A stretch of DNA of 64,000 bases. It comes from JAAOIF01 sp965217125. GTDB taxonomy: Bacteria; Pseudomonadota; Gammaproteobacteria; PS1; Pseudothioglobaceae. Made by a program: the position numbers and the translations under genes. Numbering within the stretch: the first letter of the stretch is position 1; each line of letters opens with the position of its first letter. The notes below the pieces were generated by a model. The model worked only from the letters and a program-made list of their open reading frames with translations, searched no databases and had not been told where the DNA came from. The stretch is taken from contig OZ244244.1 in the NCBI GenBank assembly GCA_965217125.1, positions 558,001-622,000 of the forward strand, read 5' to 3'. Shown in pieces: positions 26,665-36,283 of this stretch.

Positions 26665-28578
26665 TTAAATTATTGATAAATAATTTTCCTCGCTGAGTAT
26701 TTCTACATTAGAATTTTCTGCGGCTTGGATTTTTTTTGCGCCGACATTTTCGCCGATTACTAAATAATCGGTTTTGGCGCTGACGCTGGTGGCGACTTTT
26801 ATGCCGATGGATTTGGCGTGTTTTTTCATCTCATCTCTTGAGCCGCTCATTTTGCCGCTGAATACTATTTTTTTGCCGAACAGTGCGTGGGTAAATTCTG
26901 CCATCTCATTTTGCAAGGGGGTTGTTTCAAGATTAAAATTGTGTTTGCTTAATAATTCAAATTCTGTGCGGATGTGATTAAGCCCATCAACAATTATTTT
27001 TGCGCTTAACTCGGCAAAACCATCAATGTCGGCAATTTGTGTTGAATTTAGTGCAAAAATAGCGGATAGTGGATATGATTTAAGCAAATTTTCACAATTA
27101 CCCATGCCTAATCTTAGCATGCCAAAAGCTGCTAAAAAACGCCAATCTTCGACTTCTTCAAGGCGCGACCTTTTTAATTGATTGATTAAATTTGCACTGG
27201 TTTTATCGGCAAAATCCATTCTCATTAAATCGCTTTTATGCAATGCGTAAATTTGTGAAACTTGGCATATACCATGCTTATAAAGTTTTTCAATGGTTTT
27301 AATGCCAAAACCGTCATTGTTTGCCAATATTTTGAAGAAATATTCCATTCTGCCAATCACCTGAGCTGGGCATATTTTATGATTGGGGCAAATTAAAAAA
27401 TCAGCATCCCAGTTTAATGCCGTGCCACAACTGGGGCAAGTATCGGGAATATCAACGGCTGCTGGCTTTAAAACTCGGTTGATTTTTGGAATCACCAAGC
27501 CTGAGCGGGTTAATTCAATCACACTGCCAGCGCCCAAACCTTGTGTTTTAACCAAGCCATAATGATGCCCGGTAGCGCGCATAATATTAGCGCCACTTAA
27601 TGCAGTTGGCTGTAACTCTGCTACTGGGGTAATTTTGCCGGTGCGCCCGACTTGAGGGGTAACTGATAACACCTTGACTTGCGCCTTATCTTGATTTTGC
27701 TTAAAGGCAATTTGCCAACGGTGGAATTTTCGATTAGCGCCCATTTGCATTTTAAGATTTTCATTAGTAACTTCAAACACCACACCATCAACATCAAAAT
27801 CAACCTGTGCTGACACCTCAGTAACGATTTGCTCAAAACCTTGCCTAAGTGAGTGAATATCGCCTGACCAGGTGGGTAATTGGGAAAAGGGGACAAATAG
27901 CGCGGCTTTTTCAGCAATTGCTTTTTGTGCGCTATTGTCTAATGTTTTTTCTTTAATTAAGCTGGCTTGAAAGTTACGCGGACACTCAAAACTATCTGCT
28001 AAGTGGGCTTTAAAATAACTTTTTTTAACCACGATTTCACCCGCGCCTTGACCACGCTCAGAATCGTTATAGACTTGTAATCCACGCGCAAATACACGGC
28101 TAATATCGCTGCCTTTTTTGCCGTCACCGCGGGTATAAAATTTAGCGCCATCATCATAGCCGGCAAAACCATCTAACTTAGGTGTGGCTTTGATTTTAAT
28201 CAACTCAAGCTGCAAATCAATCTCAGCGGCGGCTTTATACAGCCGCTCTATCCACTTGTTAATTTGCTCCCATGAATAGGCTTTATCTGTAGAAAGCATG
28301 GCCTTTGGTAACAACACTTTATCTTCAGAAAACTCACTGCCTTCTGGCTCTATGGACTGCAATAACGGATGATTTGGAAGTCTTTGCTTGAGGGCGGCAA
28401 GATAAATAAAATCATACTCTTTGTCGCTAATAATAGGCTCGCCTGAGCGATAAGCAAAATTAGCTGTTTGACAAAATTGCGCTAAATCATCATCCGTTAA
28501 ATCATCTGTTAAGATTTGTTGCTGAATGATTTTTTCAATAATTACTTTTGCTAATGACACTTTAAAACTGTTGGGCAA
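26665..28578 (-). CDS. ligA: NAD+-dependent DNA ligase LigA, divergent
   Basis: A 637-residue ligase with the family order: Ia/adenylation domain with the nucleophile motif KLDG near residue 135, OB fold (QVGRTGKITPVAEL), four-cysteine zinc finger (CPSCG, then CPNHKIC), helix-hairpin-helix region, and C-terminal BRCT domain (FSGKMSGSRDEMKKHAKSIG). It seals nicks in replication and repair. Several segments depart from the usual consensus, for example GHHYGLVKTQGLGAGS where most LigAs have a HN-x-x-IxxxDIRIGD pattern. It may be the only ligase or a second paralogue. Its start overlaps the end of bamC by 17 bp. Confidence 0.87.
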   Translation of the reverse strand: MPNSFKVSLAKVIIEKIIQQQILTDDLTDDDLAQFCQTANFAYRSGEPIISDKEYDFIYLAALKQRLPNHPLLQSIEPEGSEFSEDKVLLPKAMLSTDKAYSWEQINKWIERLYKAAAEIDLQLELIKIKATPKLDGFAGYDDGAKFYTRGDGKKGSDISRVFARGLQVYNDSERGQGAGEIVVKKSYFKAHLADSFECPRNFQASLIKEKTLDNSAQKAIAEKAALFVPFSQLPTWSGDIHSLRQGFEQIVTEVSAQVDFDVDGVVFEVTNENLKMQMGANRKFHRWQIAFKQNQDKAQVKVLSVTPQVGRTGKITPVAELQPTALSGANIMRATGHHYGLVKTQGLGAGSVIELTRSGLVIPKINRVLKPAAVDIPDTCPSCGTALNWDADFLICPNHKICPAQVIGRMEYFFKILANNDGFGIKTIEKLYKHGICQVSQIYALHKSDLMRMDFADKTSANLINQLKRSRLEEVEDWRFLAAFGMLRLGMGNCENLLKSYPLSAIFALNSTQIADIDGFAELSAKIIVDGLNHIRTEFELLSKHNFNLETTPLQNEMAEFTHALFGKKIVFSGKMSGSRDEMKKHAKSIGIKVATSVSAKTDYLVIGENVGAKKIQAAENSNVEILSEENYLSII

Positions 28579-29698
28579 TTTTGGCTAAAAATTCGTGGCT
28601 AAAGTCAATTGTTGCTTGCTCATTTTTCTCAGATAAATCGTTAAAATACACTTCGGTAATATTAGGGCCAGCTTGCTTGAGTAAAATTTGGAAAGACTTT
28701 TTAATTGCATCATCGCCAAACAATCGAGAAAAGAAACCAATATCTGCCGTTATTGCAGAATCTATATAGAAACTGCCTTCTTTTATATCTTTGTCTTCAA
28801 TATTGATATCGAGTTGGTCAAACGCCCAGCCAATATAGCGCCATGTATCATATTTACTAAGTGGAATAATTAGCTTAGCATAACCATTAATGCTTTTTTC
28901 CAGACTAACTTTTATCTTGCCATCTTCTTTGGCTTTTGTTATATTTTCTTTTGCGGCTAGATGGTCACTGCCTAAGAAAGTCATTAGTCGATACAACATC
29001 TCAGTTTCTAATGCTTCATCTTTAGCGCGCGGTTGCCAAGTGGTGTTTTCACTTTGTGTGCTTTGATTTCTGGTTGCCACCTCTTCCATTGAAGTTAAGT
29101 ATAAAAATACTTCAGACTGATTAGGATTATCAGTAGGCTCGATACGAACACGATACTTATCAATAATAGGTAATACATATCTAGCGGACATAATGTCTTT
29201 TAACATCGAGCGAATCATACCTAAAGATTGACCGGGAATATCGGGGCGGTTTTCTAGGAAATCGGTTTCCATAAAGCCAGTTTTTTTATTAGATTTTTTA
29301 ATCACAAAACCATTAGACTTTAAAAAAATTCTGGTTAAACCCCATACTACTTCTGGCTTTTTATCGACCAATAACCAACGATAATTAGCTGATTTTTTAA
29401 CCTGAATATTTGTCGGTGTGCGTAGAATGCCAGATGCTTCTTTGGTGGGCTTATCTTTTTTAGAAAAAGTAATGGTGTCTTCTTGAATGCCCGAGACATA
29501 TTCACTCAGCTGAAACGAATTTTCAGAGTTAGGTTTGGTTAAATCAGGTGGCACCTCTAAGGAGCTGAGGGTTTTATTAGAATAATATTGAATATCCTTT
29601 TTACCCAAATCTGTTGTTGTTTTTTTCTCATCGTCACCAAATAAACTACAACTGCCTAAAGACAAGGCTAGAAAAATAATTGATAATTTGTTTAACAT
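28562..29698 (-). CDS. bamC: Outer-membrane assembly lipoprotein BamC
   Basis: A 378-residue lipoprotein with lipobox LSLGSC at the end of the signal peptide, a flexible N-terminal stretch (LEVPPDLTKP) and two helix-grip-type domains, as in BamC (NlpB). It is part of the BAM complex that inserts outer-membrane proteins. It sits 2 bp after dapA, the same dapA-bamC order as in Escherichia coli, which strongly supports the name. Confidence 0.87.
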   Translation of the reverse strand: MLNKLSIIFLALSLGSCSLFGDDEKKTTTDLGKKDIQYYSNKTLSSLEVPPDLTKPNSENSFQLSEYVSGIQEDTITFSKKDKPTKEASGILRTPTNIQVKKSANYRWLLVDKKPEVVWGLTRIFLKSNGFVIKKSNKKTGFMETDFLENRPDIPGQSLGMIRSMLKDIMSARYVLPIIDKYRVRIEPTDNPNQSEVFLYLTSMEEVATRNQSTQSENTTWQPRAKDEALETEMLYRLMTFLGSDHLAAKENITKAKEDGKIKVSLEKSINGYAKLIIPLSKYDTWRYIGWAFDQLDINIEDKDIKEGSFYIDSAITADIGFFSRLFGDDAIKKSFQILLKQAGPNITEVYFNDLSEKNEQATIDFSHEFLAKIAQQF

Positions 29699-29700
29699 TT

Positions 29701-30591
29701 TTATATAACTCCTAATGATAATAACTCTTGTTCTAATATGTTTTGCGCCTCAAATGATAATTTGGTTAGCGGCAGGCGAATACCACTGTCACATAGTCCC
29801 ATTCTATGCAATGCCCATTTAACGGGAATTGGACTGGACTCGATAAATAAATGTTGGTGTAAGCCGCGTAATTTCCCATCGATTAGCTGTGCTAAGTTAT
29901 GATTACTATCCATAGCAGCATTATAAGCATCTGCAACTAATTTAGGGGCAATATTCGCACTAACTGAAATACCGCCATGACCGCCCATTAAAATAAACTC
30001 AACCGCAGTTGCATCATCGCCACTATATAATAAGAAATCATCGGGGCAATTATCAATCAATGCTTTAGCGCCATGCAAATCACCAGTTGCATCTTTAATG
30101 CCAATAATATTCTCAATTGCAGATAGGCGCACAGCCGTTTCTGCTGATAAATCTACCGCTGTTCGACTAGGCACATTATATAGAATTTGATCAATATCCA
30201 CCGCTTCAGCAATAGTTTTATAATGCCAATAGAGGCCTTCTTGAGTAGGTTTATTGTAATAAGGTGTTACTAATAAACAAGCATCAGCGCCAATATCCTT
30301 TGCTGCTTGAGTAAGTTCAATTGCCTCAGTAGTTGAGTTAGCCCCTGTGCCGGCAATAATCGGAATACGGGCTTTGGAAAATTGCACGGTTTTTTGCATT
30401 ACCTCAATATGTTGTTGTTGATTTAGAGTTGCGGATTCACCTGTAGTCCCCATTGAAACAATCGCGCGCGTGCCAGAGTCGATGTGAAATTCAAGCAACG
30501 ATTCAAGGGTGTCAAAATCCAGCGAACCGTCTGCAAACATCGGTGTAATCAAGGCTACCATAGAGCCGGTTAAAGGGTGGTTAATTTGCAT
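29701..30591 (-). CDS. dapA: 4-hydroxy-tetrahydrodipicolinate synthase DapA
   Basis: A 296-residue TIM-barrel aldolase that condenses pyruvate with aspartate semialdehyde in lysine and diaminopimelate synthesis. Motifs: GTTGESATLN, the Tyr in LVTPYYNKPTQEGLYWHY and LYNVPSRT, and the Schiff-base Lys in IIGIKDATGD. It heads the dapA-bamC-ligA run. Confidence 0.96.
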   Translation of the reverse strand: MQINHPLTGSMVALITPMFADGSLDFDTLESLLEFHIDSGTRAIVSMGTTGESATLNQQQHIEVMQKTVQFSKARIPIIAGTGANSTTEAIELTQAAKDIGADACLLVTPYYNKPTQEGLYWHYKTIAEAVDIDQILYNVPSRTAVDLSAETAVRLSAIENIIGIKDATGDLHGAKALIDNCPDDFLLYSGDDATAVEFILMGGHGGISVSANIAPKLVADAYNAAMDSNHNLAQLIDGKLRGLHQHLFIESSPIPVKWALHRMGLCDSGIRLPLTKLSFEAQNILEQELLSLGVI

Positions 30592-30639
30592 TTATTCAAA
30601 GTGTAAAATTATTGTGGTAATTATACCTCAATCCAAAAG

Positions 30640-31917
30640 TTACAAATCATAACCTCTTTCATCATGTGATATTAAATCTAAGCCTTGTTGCTCTTCTTCT
30701 GCACTGACTCTAAGACCAGTAACCATAGCAACTACTTTAAGAATTATATAAGTTGCCACAGCAGTATAAACAAAGGTTGCTACCACCCCTATTATTTGAA
30801 TGCCAACTTGCGATGATATACTCATACCTTCTGCCAAACCTTGTCCACTAAACAATCCAAGCTCACTTGAGGCAAATACACCTGCCATTATTGTGCCTAA
30901 AATACCGCCAACACCATGCACCGGGAATACATCTAATGAATCATCAATTTTCAACTTTTGTTTAATGATAATCACCGCATTAAAACAAACTACACCTGCC
31001 AAAATACCAATAACCAATGCACCCGCCGGACCTACAAAACCAGAAGCAGGAGTGATAGTGCCTAAGCCTGCAACCATACCAGTAACTGTGCCAAGTGCAG
31101 TTGGTTTACCAAACTTTATCCACTCGTAAAACATCCAAGTCATCGCACCTGCTACTGCAGAAATATGGGTAACCAACATTGCCATTGCCGCATCACCATT
31201 TGCCGCTAACGCAGAACCGCCATTAAAGCCAAACCAGCCAACCCATAGCATCGCCGCACCGGTAATAGTCATAGTCATATTATGTGGCGGCATTGGTTTT
31301 GTTGGAAAACCATTACGAGGACCTAATACCATAGCCGCTACCAAAGCACCAACACCAGCGGTAATATGCACCACCGTGCCGCCAGCAAAATCAAGCAGTC
31401 CCATCTCAGCTAACCAACCGCCACCCCATACCCAGTGAGTAACAGGCGCATAAACTACGATTATCCAAATAGCACTAAATAATAACACTGCTGAAAACTT
31501 CATACGCTCAGCAAAACCACCAATAATCAATGCTGGGGTAATAATCGCAAAAGTCATTTGAAACAAAACAAACAAACTCTCAGGAATATCGCCACTTAAT
31601 GAGTCCTGAGTAACACCTGAAAGCATAAATTTTGACAAACCGCCAAAGTAGGCGTTGCCCTCAGCAAAGGCAATACTATACCCAGCAACTAACCACAACA
31701 CAGAGACAATGCCAGCAATAGCAAAACACTGCATCAATATAGATAAAATATTCTTAGCACGAACTAAGCCGCCATAAAATAACGCCAACCCCGGCAGTGT
31801 CATAAACAAAACTAATACAGTTGAGGTCAGAATCCACGAAGTATTTGCGCCGTTCAAGTCCGCGGCAAAAGCGCCAATCGGTATTGATGCCAATAATGTT
31901 AATAATAATTTTTTCAT
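30640..31917 (-). CDS. amtB: Ammonium transporter AmtB
   Basis: A 425-residue channel with a signal peptide (IPIGAFAA) and 11 membrane spans. Family features include LFYGGLVRAKN, the conserved DFAGGTVVHITAG with pore His, and HGVGGILGTIMAG with the second His. It moves ammonium or ammonia across the inner membrane. It lies 9 bp downstream of the PII gene in the classic glnK-amtB operon, so PII probably gates it. Confidence 0.96.
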   Translation of the reverse strand: MKKLLLTLLASIPIGAFAADLNGANTSWILTSTVLVLFMTLPGLALFYGGLVRAKNILSILMQCFAIAGIVSVLWLVAGYSIAFAEGNAYFGGLSKFMLSGVTQDSLSGDIPESLFVLFQMTFAIITPALIIGGFAERMKFSAVLLFSAIWIIVVYAPVTHWVWGGGWLAEMGLLDFAGGTVVHITAGVGALVAAMVLGPRNGFPTKPMPPHNMTMTITGAAMLWVGWFGFNGGSALAANGDAAMAMLVTHISAVAGAMTWMFYEWIKFGKPTALGTVTGMVAGLGTITPASGFVGPAGALVIGILAGVVCFNAVIIIKQKLKIDDSLDVFPVHGVGGILGTIMAGVFASSELGLFSGQGLAEGMSISSQVGIQIIGVVATFVYTAVATYIILKVVAMVTGLRVSAEEEQQGLDLISHDERGYDL

Positions 31918-31926
31918 TTTTTATTC

Positions 31927-32265
31927 CTAAAGTGCATCTTGATCGATTTCGCCTGTTCTAATACGAATGACTTTTTCTAAATTAGTAACAAAAATTTTGC
32001 CATCACCTACTTTGCCAGAATTAGCAACGCCCATAATGGCATCAATAACATCTGTTAAATTAGCGGCTGGAATTGCAACCTCAAGTTTAATTTTAGGCAA
32101 AAAATCAATACGATATTCCGAACCGCGATACATTTCTGTGTGTCCTTTTTGACGACCAAAGCCTTTTACCTCAGTTACGGTAATACCTGATACCCCGGTT
32201 TCTGACAAGGCTTCTCTCACATCATCTAATTGATGCGGCCTGAGAATTGCGGTTACAAACTTCAT
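31927..32265 (-). CDS. glnK: Nitrogen regulatory protein PII (GlnK/GlnB)
   Basis: A 112-residue PII protein with T-loop RGSEYRIDF, where Tyr51 is the uridylylation target of GlnD (also in this window). The frame extends further upstream, but the ATG at 32265 has a strong AAAGGAGA ribosome-binding site and gives the canonical 112 residues. Co-transcription with amtB favours GlnK over GlnB. Confidence 0.95.
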   Translation of the reverse strand: MKFVTAILRPHQLDDVREALSETGVSGITVTEVKGFGRQKGHTEMYRGSEYRIDFLPKIKLEVAIPAANLTDVIDAIMGVANSGKVGDGKIFVTNLEKVIRIRTGEIDQDAL

Positions 32266-32362
32266 ATTTTCTCCTTTGATAATTACAAGTTTTATTAATT
32301 TACGAAGCGCCCTGATGAGCAACTGCGGTTTATTATAGTAAAAAAAAATTTAAAAATCAATC

Positions 32363-33037
32363 CTACTTTTTAAGCAAATCTTTGCGTTTGTGTTGTGTGT
32401 TTTTAAGCGCCTGATATTGTCGCCAGATATTAATATTAGACTGATGACCACTGAGCAAAACCTCTGGCACCGCTTGCCCGTCAATCGTTTCTGGGCGTGT
32501 ATAATGCGGATAATCCAGCACACCATGTGCAAATGAATCATTTAAAGAATCTTGATTGCCTAATACCTTAGGTATTTGCCGACTCACTGTATCAATCAAC
32601 ACCATAGCGGCAAGCTCGCCGCCACTAATCACATAATCACCAATCGAAATTTCACTATCAATATCGCGTTCAATAACGCGCTCATCCACCCCTTTATAAC
32701 GCCCACATAACAGGGTAATTGACTCTAATTCAGACAACTGTTTGGCTAAATTATGGGTTAATTTTTGACCCTGTGGCGATAAATAAATAAGCTTAGTTTG
32801 AGGGCGAATTTGTTTGATTTTGTTAATGCAATCACGAACAGGCTGCACCTGCATCACCATACCTGCCCCGCCACCATAAGGGCTATCATCAATGTTTTTA
32901 CGCTTATTATTGCTAAATTCTCGTAGCTGCCAAGTGTTAATCTCAAGCAAAGATTTTTTAATCCCGCGTGCAATTACCCCCTCGTTTTTAATCGCGGAAA
33001 ACATATCGGGGAAAATAGTTATTACATCAAAAACCAT
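32363..33037 (-). CDS. trmD: tRNA (guanine37-N1)-methyltransferase TrmD
   Basis: A 224-residue SPOUT-class enzyme that makes m1G37 in tRNA and prevents frameshifting. Motifs: VFDVITIFPDMF at the start, SPYGGGAGMVMQVQPV, LLCGRYKGVDERVIE and ISIGDYVISGGELAA in the knot, and LDYPHYTRPE. The start at 33037 matches the family; the upstream extension to 33154 does not. It is apart from rpsP-rimM-rplS, its usual neighbours. It is slightly short at the C-terminus compared with E. coli (255). Confidence 0.95.
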   Translation of the reverse strand: MVFDVITIFPDMFSAIKNEGVIARGIKKSLLEINTWQLREFSNNKRKNIDDSPYGGGAGMVMQVQPVRDCINKIKQIRPQTKLIYLSPQGQKLTHNLAKQLSELESITLLCGRYKGVDERVIERDIDSEISIGDYVISGGELAAMVLIDTVSRQIPKVLGNQDSLNDSFAHGVLDYPHYTRPETIDGQAVPEVLLSGHQSNINIWRQYQALKNTQHKRKDLLKK

Positions 33038-33090
33038 AACTATTATTTTTTTAACGCCATGTGATGACTTGTTTGAGTAAAAAAACGCTT

Positions 33091-33453
33091 TTACAAATAA
33101 CGAATAGCTGCTACTACAAATCCGCCTACTATGAGTGTAGTGGAAAATGACCACTTCATAAAACCATCTATTCGATTGATGACAATATCAAAACGCCTAT
33201 CTACTTGCTCAAAACGCCTATCTACTTGCTCAAAACGCCTATCTACTTGCTCAAAGCGTTTGTCCATATCTTTGCGTAAACTAATCATCTCACCACGCAA
33301 ATCTTGCTCCATATGCTCAATATGATTGGTTTGTGCTTTAAGCACTAAGATCATCATTTCATTTGAAGTTGTGGTCTGTCCTGAGATGATTTTTTGCATG
33401 GCTTTGTTTGATTCTTTATCAAGCCAATCTTCAAAAATTTTATTGTCAAACAT
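33091..33453 (-). CDS. Tail-anchored coiled-coil protein
   Basis: A 120-residue protein with a long coiled coil containing three nearly perfect heptads (FEQVDRR), encoded by 21-bp direct repeats at about 33187-33255, then a C-terminal hydrophobic span (SFSTTLIVGGFVVAAIRYL). Similar coiled-coil/membrane-tail proteins (DUF1640-like) are common, but the function is unknown. The perfect DNA repeats suggest recent copy-number change. Confidence 0.7.
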   Translation of the reverse strand: MFDNKIFEDWLDKESNKAMQKIISGQTTTSNEMMILVLKAQTNHIEHMEQDLRGEMISLRKDMDKRFEQVDRRFEQVDRRFEQVDRRFDIVINRIDGFMKWSFSTTLIVGGFVVAAIRYL

Positions 33454-33593
33454 AATGCTTTTAATGCAAAAAAAATACTATTTTACCTTAACTTAACAAA
33501 GTTAAGCCTTGAAAAATCAAATAAAAGTTGCAATATTCACTATTTTTTAAAAAAAACTCATGTGGAAAATAAGTAGCAATATCAGGGCTAATA

Positions 33594-34445
33594 TTAAAAC
33601 AATCTTGCTTGTAATTTAGCGGTTAATTGTTGTAGTTCTGTTGCATCTACGCTTAATAAGTCTAATTTATCTGTGGCTTTTTGATATAACGAAATATAGG
33701 CAATTTTTGCCTCATCTAAGCCTAATATGGCGGGGTAAGTTGGTTTGTTTTTGTCGGCATCGGCGTGTTGTTTTTTACCTAACACATTTTCAGGCGTTAA
33801 TACATCTAAAACATCGTCTTGGATTTGATAGGCTAAGCCAATGTCTTTTGAAAAACCCTCAAGCACATTTATATCATCAGCATTGCAGTTAGACACTAAG
33901 GCACCAAGTTTTACCGAGCAACTGAGTAATGCCCCGGTTTTCTTACGGTGCATATTTTCTAAGGTGGCAATGTCGATGCTTTTTGAGACCATAGCAAGGT
34001 CAATCGACTGCCCTTGTGCCATTTCAAAAGCCGCATGGGTTAGTGTTTGTAACAAGCTAATACGCATTTGTGCTGATAAATGCTCATCAAAGGTTAATGC
34101 CCTAAATGCTAAAGTTTGCAATCCATCGCCTGCTAAAATAGCCTGAGCCTCATCAAAACGCTTATGACAAGTAGGCTGGTTATGGCGAATATCATCGTCA
34201 TCCATAGCTGGAAGATCATCATGTATCAAAGAATAAGCATGAATCAGCTCAACCGCGCAAGCACTAGAATCTACTAAGCTCAAATCAGTGTAAAAAGTAT
34301 TAGCTACTGAGTAGCTTAGAATTGGTCTAAAACGCTTGCCGCCGGACAAAACGCTGTAACGCATAGCCTCGGTCAAACTGCCGTGATTCAATAAATATTC
34401 GTCCAAATATTGATTGGATCGTTGGATATACGCCTGAAAACTCAT
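33594..34445 (-). CDS. ispA: (2E,6E)-farnesyl diphosphate synthase
   Basis: A 283-residue prenyl synthase with both aspartate-rich motifs: DDLPAMDDDD (first) and DDVLD (second), plus GGKRFRP near the start. It makes farnesyl diphosphate for undecaprenyl phosphate, quinones and other products. It lies 3 bp after xseB, as in the common xseB-ispA-dxs operon, but dxs does not follow here. Confidence 0.95.
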   Translation of the reverse strand: MSFQAYIQRSNQYLDEYLLNHGSLTEAMRYSVLSGGKRFRPILSYSVANTFYTDLSLVDSSACAVELIHAYSLIHDDLPAMDDDDIRHNQPTCHKRFDEAQAILAGDGLQTLAFRALTFDEHLSAQMRISLLQTLTHAAFEMAQGQSIDLAMVSKSIDIATLENMHRKKTGALLSCSVKLGALVSNCNADDINVLEGFSKDIGLAYQIQDDVLDVLTPENVLGKKQHADADKNKPTYPAILGLDEAKIAYISLYQKATDKLDLLSVDATELQQLTAKLQARLF

Positions 34446-34448
34446 AGA

Positions 34449-34673
34449 TTATAAAACATCTAAGGGCTTTTGATTTTGATAGCCGTCATCTGCACTCAAT
34501 AGTGCAATTTTTTGCTCCGCCTTGCTTAACGCACTTTGACATTGCCGAGTCAATTCAACACCTTGCTCAAAATATTTAAGCGAATCCTCTAAGCTTAAAT
34601 CCCCAGATTCCATAGTTTTGACAATGCTTTCTAATTCTATCAAACCTTTGTTAAAATCAAATTTTTTGTTCAT
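34449..34673 (-). CDS. xseB: Exodeoxyribonuclease VII small subunit XseB
   Basis: A 74-residue protein with the family core IELESIVKTMESGDLSLEDSLKYFEQG. It partners XseA in single-strand DNA degradation. I chose the ATG at 34673, which has AAAGGA eight bases upstream, over the Met three codons earlier. Directly upstream of ispA. Confidence 0.93.
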   Translation of the reverse strand: MNKKFDFNKGLIELESIVKTMESGDLSLEDSLKYFEQGVELTRQCQSALSKAEQKIALLSADDGYQNQKPLDVL

Positions 34674-34707
34674 ATTTACCATCCTTTATTCAATATTTTA
34701 ACACTGC

Positions 34708-35859
34708 TTATGCTTGCCTCTGTGCCTTAGTCCAAAAATCAGCTGTGCTTTGAAGTTCTGGATTAATGCTTTGTGAGCGTAATAATAAAAAATCATAAGC
34801 CATTCTAAACTTTGGGTTTTTTAACAATTCCTTAACTTGCTTAGGATTATGGTGTTTTTTTTCTAATTTAGATTGCATTATCCAAACATCTCTAACCCTT
34901 GTGCTAATCCACTTTGGCATTGATACTTGTTTAATTTGTTCGATAATAACAGCCTCAGAGGCTTCTGTCATTGCTAAATAATGTGATTTTTGTTGCTGCC
35001 TAATCTCAGCAAAACGCTGGTTTTGCGCCTGCCATAAAAATACTGCAAATAAAAAAATTGGGGTAACCGGTTTATTTTGCTTGATGCGCGCTGCCGTATT
35101 GAGTAATGCCGCTTTAATAAAGTCATTTTTATGAGTTTGTTTGAATAAATGCTTCAACAAACCATATTGTTCAAGTTGTTCATACACAGCAAATGAATAT
35201 TCATTATGGAATAGCTTAATACACTCTTCATACAAGCGTGCTGGCGAAATATGGCTAAGCAAGGAAGCCTGTGCTAAGATAGCGGTTTTAATTTCATCGC
35301 TTAGTTTGGCGTTTAATTTTTCTTGAAAACGAACCGCCCTAATCATACGCACAGGGTCTTGTTCAAAACGCTCAGTAGCATCGCCAATTATATGAATTTG
35401 TCTGTTGCTAATATCTTTTAATCCGCCAACATAATCAATTACTTCAAATTTATAAATATCATAATACAAGGCATTAATATTAAAATCTCGCCGCCATACA
35501 TCGTCTTCAAGGCTGCCATAACAGTTATCACGCACAATTACACCGTTTTTAGTGGTCTGCACCTTGCCACAACGGAAGGTGGCAACTTCAACAAAATCAT
35601 GCGCACTAAACATCACATGTAGCAAGCGAAAACGCCGTCCAATCAAGCGCGAGCGTTTGAAAAGTTTGCGCAGCTGCTCAGGTTTAGCACTGGTGGCAAT
35701 ATCAAAATCTTTGGGTTTAAGACCAAGCAGCAAATCACGCACACAGCCGCCAACTAAATAAACCTCAAAACCTGCTTTATGAATGGTTTCAACCACTTTA
35801 ATGGCATTTTTATCCAACAGTTTTTTATCAAACTTAATGCTTTGACGCACAGCTTTCAT
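34708..35859 (-). CDS. pcnB: Poly(A) polymerase I
   Basis: A 383-residue class II nucleotidyltransferase. Visible are VGGCVRDLLLGLKPKDFDIAT (with the catalytic DxD), RRFRLLHV (PcnB-specific region) and RRDFNINALYYD. It adds 3' poly(A) tails that mark RNAs for decay. The start at ATG 35859 replaces a TTG two codons earlier. It is similar enough to CCA-adding enzymes that the name rests on the RRFxLxHV segment and the neighbours. Confidence 0.9.
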   Translation of the reverse strand: MKAVRQSIKFDKKLLDKNAIKVVETIHKAGFEVYLVGGCVRDLLLGLKPKDFDIATSAKPEQLRKLFKRSRLIGRRFRLLHVMFSAHDFVEVATFRCGKVQTTKNGVIVRDNCYGSLEDDVWRRDFNINALYYDIYKFEVIDYVGGLKDISNRQIHIIGDATERFEQDPVRMIRAVRFQEKLNAKLSDEIKTAILAQASLLSHISPARLYEECIKLFHNEYSFAVYEQLEQYGLLKHLFKQTHKNDFIKAALLNTAARIKQNKPVTPIFLFAVFLWQAQNQRFAEIRQQQKSHYLAMTEASEAVIIEQIKQVSMPKWISTRVRDVWIMQSKLEKKHHNPKQVKELLKNPKFRMAYDFLLLRSQSINPELQSTADFWTKAQRQA

Positions 35860-35865
35860 AGGCAA

Positions 35866-36261
35866 TTATAGATGTTGTAAATTGACAACAGGCTTAGGTG
35901 TCCAGCCAGCTTGCTGATGTTCAGCCACAATCGTGGTATAAATACCGCCACGCACATTGAACACTGCTTTAAGGCGCATAAAACGCGGATGGGTAGCTGC
36001 TGCTAAATCTTGTAGAATTTGATTGGTTACCGCCTCATGAAAAACGCCTTTATCACGAAATGACCAAATATACATTTTGAGTGATTTAAGCTCAATACAG
36101 CTTTTATCGGCAATATATTCTAAATGCAGGGTGGCAAAATCTGGCTGAGATGTTTTTGGACATAAACAGCTAAATTCTGGCAAATCCATGCTAATGACAT
36201 AATCGCGATTAGTATTAGGGTTATCAAAAACTTCTATGATTTTGCTAGGCTTGCTTGGCAT
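35866..36261 (-). CDS. queF: NADPH-dependent 7-cyano-7-deazaguanine reductase QueF (short type)
   Basis: A 131-residue enzyme with the nucleophilic Cys34 in EFSCLCPKTSQPDF, and SLKMYIWSFRDKGVFHE, typical of the short, YkvM-type QueF. It reduces preQ0 to preQ1 for queuosine in tRNA. It lies between lptF and pcnB on the same strand, 6 bp from pcnB. Confidence 0.95.
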   Translation of the reverse strand: MPSKPSKIIEVFDNPNTNRDYVISMDLPEFSCLCPKTSQPDFATLHLEYIADKSCIELKSLKMYIWSFRDKGVFHEAVTNQILQDLAAATHPRFMRLKAVFNVRGGIYTTIVAEHQQAGWTPKPVVNLQHL

Positions 36262-36283
36262 TATCTTTGTCCCTTGCTAAAGA

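Noticed and set aside
33187..33255. 21-bp direct repeats as CRISPR or iterons
   Set aside because: They have no spacers and encode in-frame heptads of a coiled coil.
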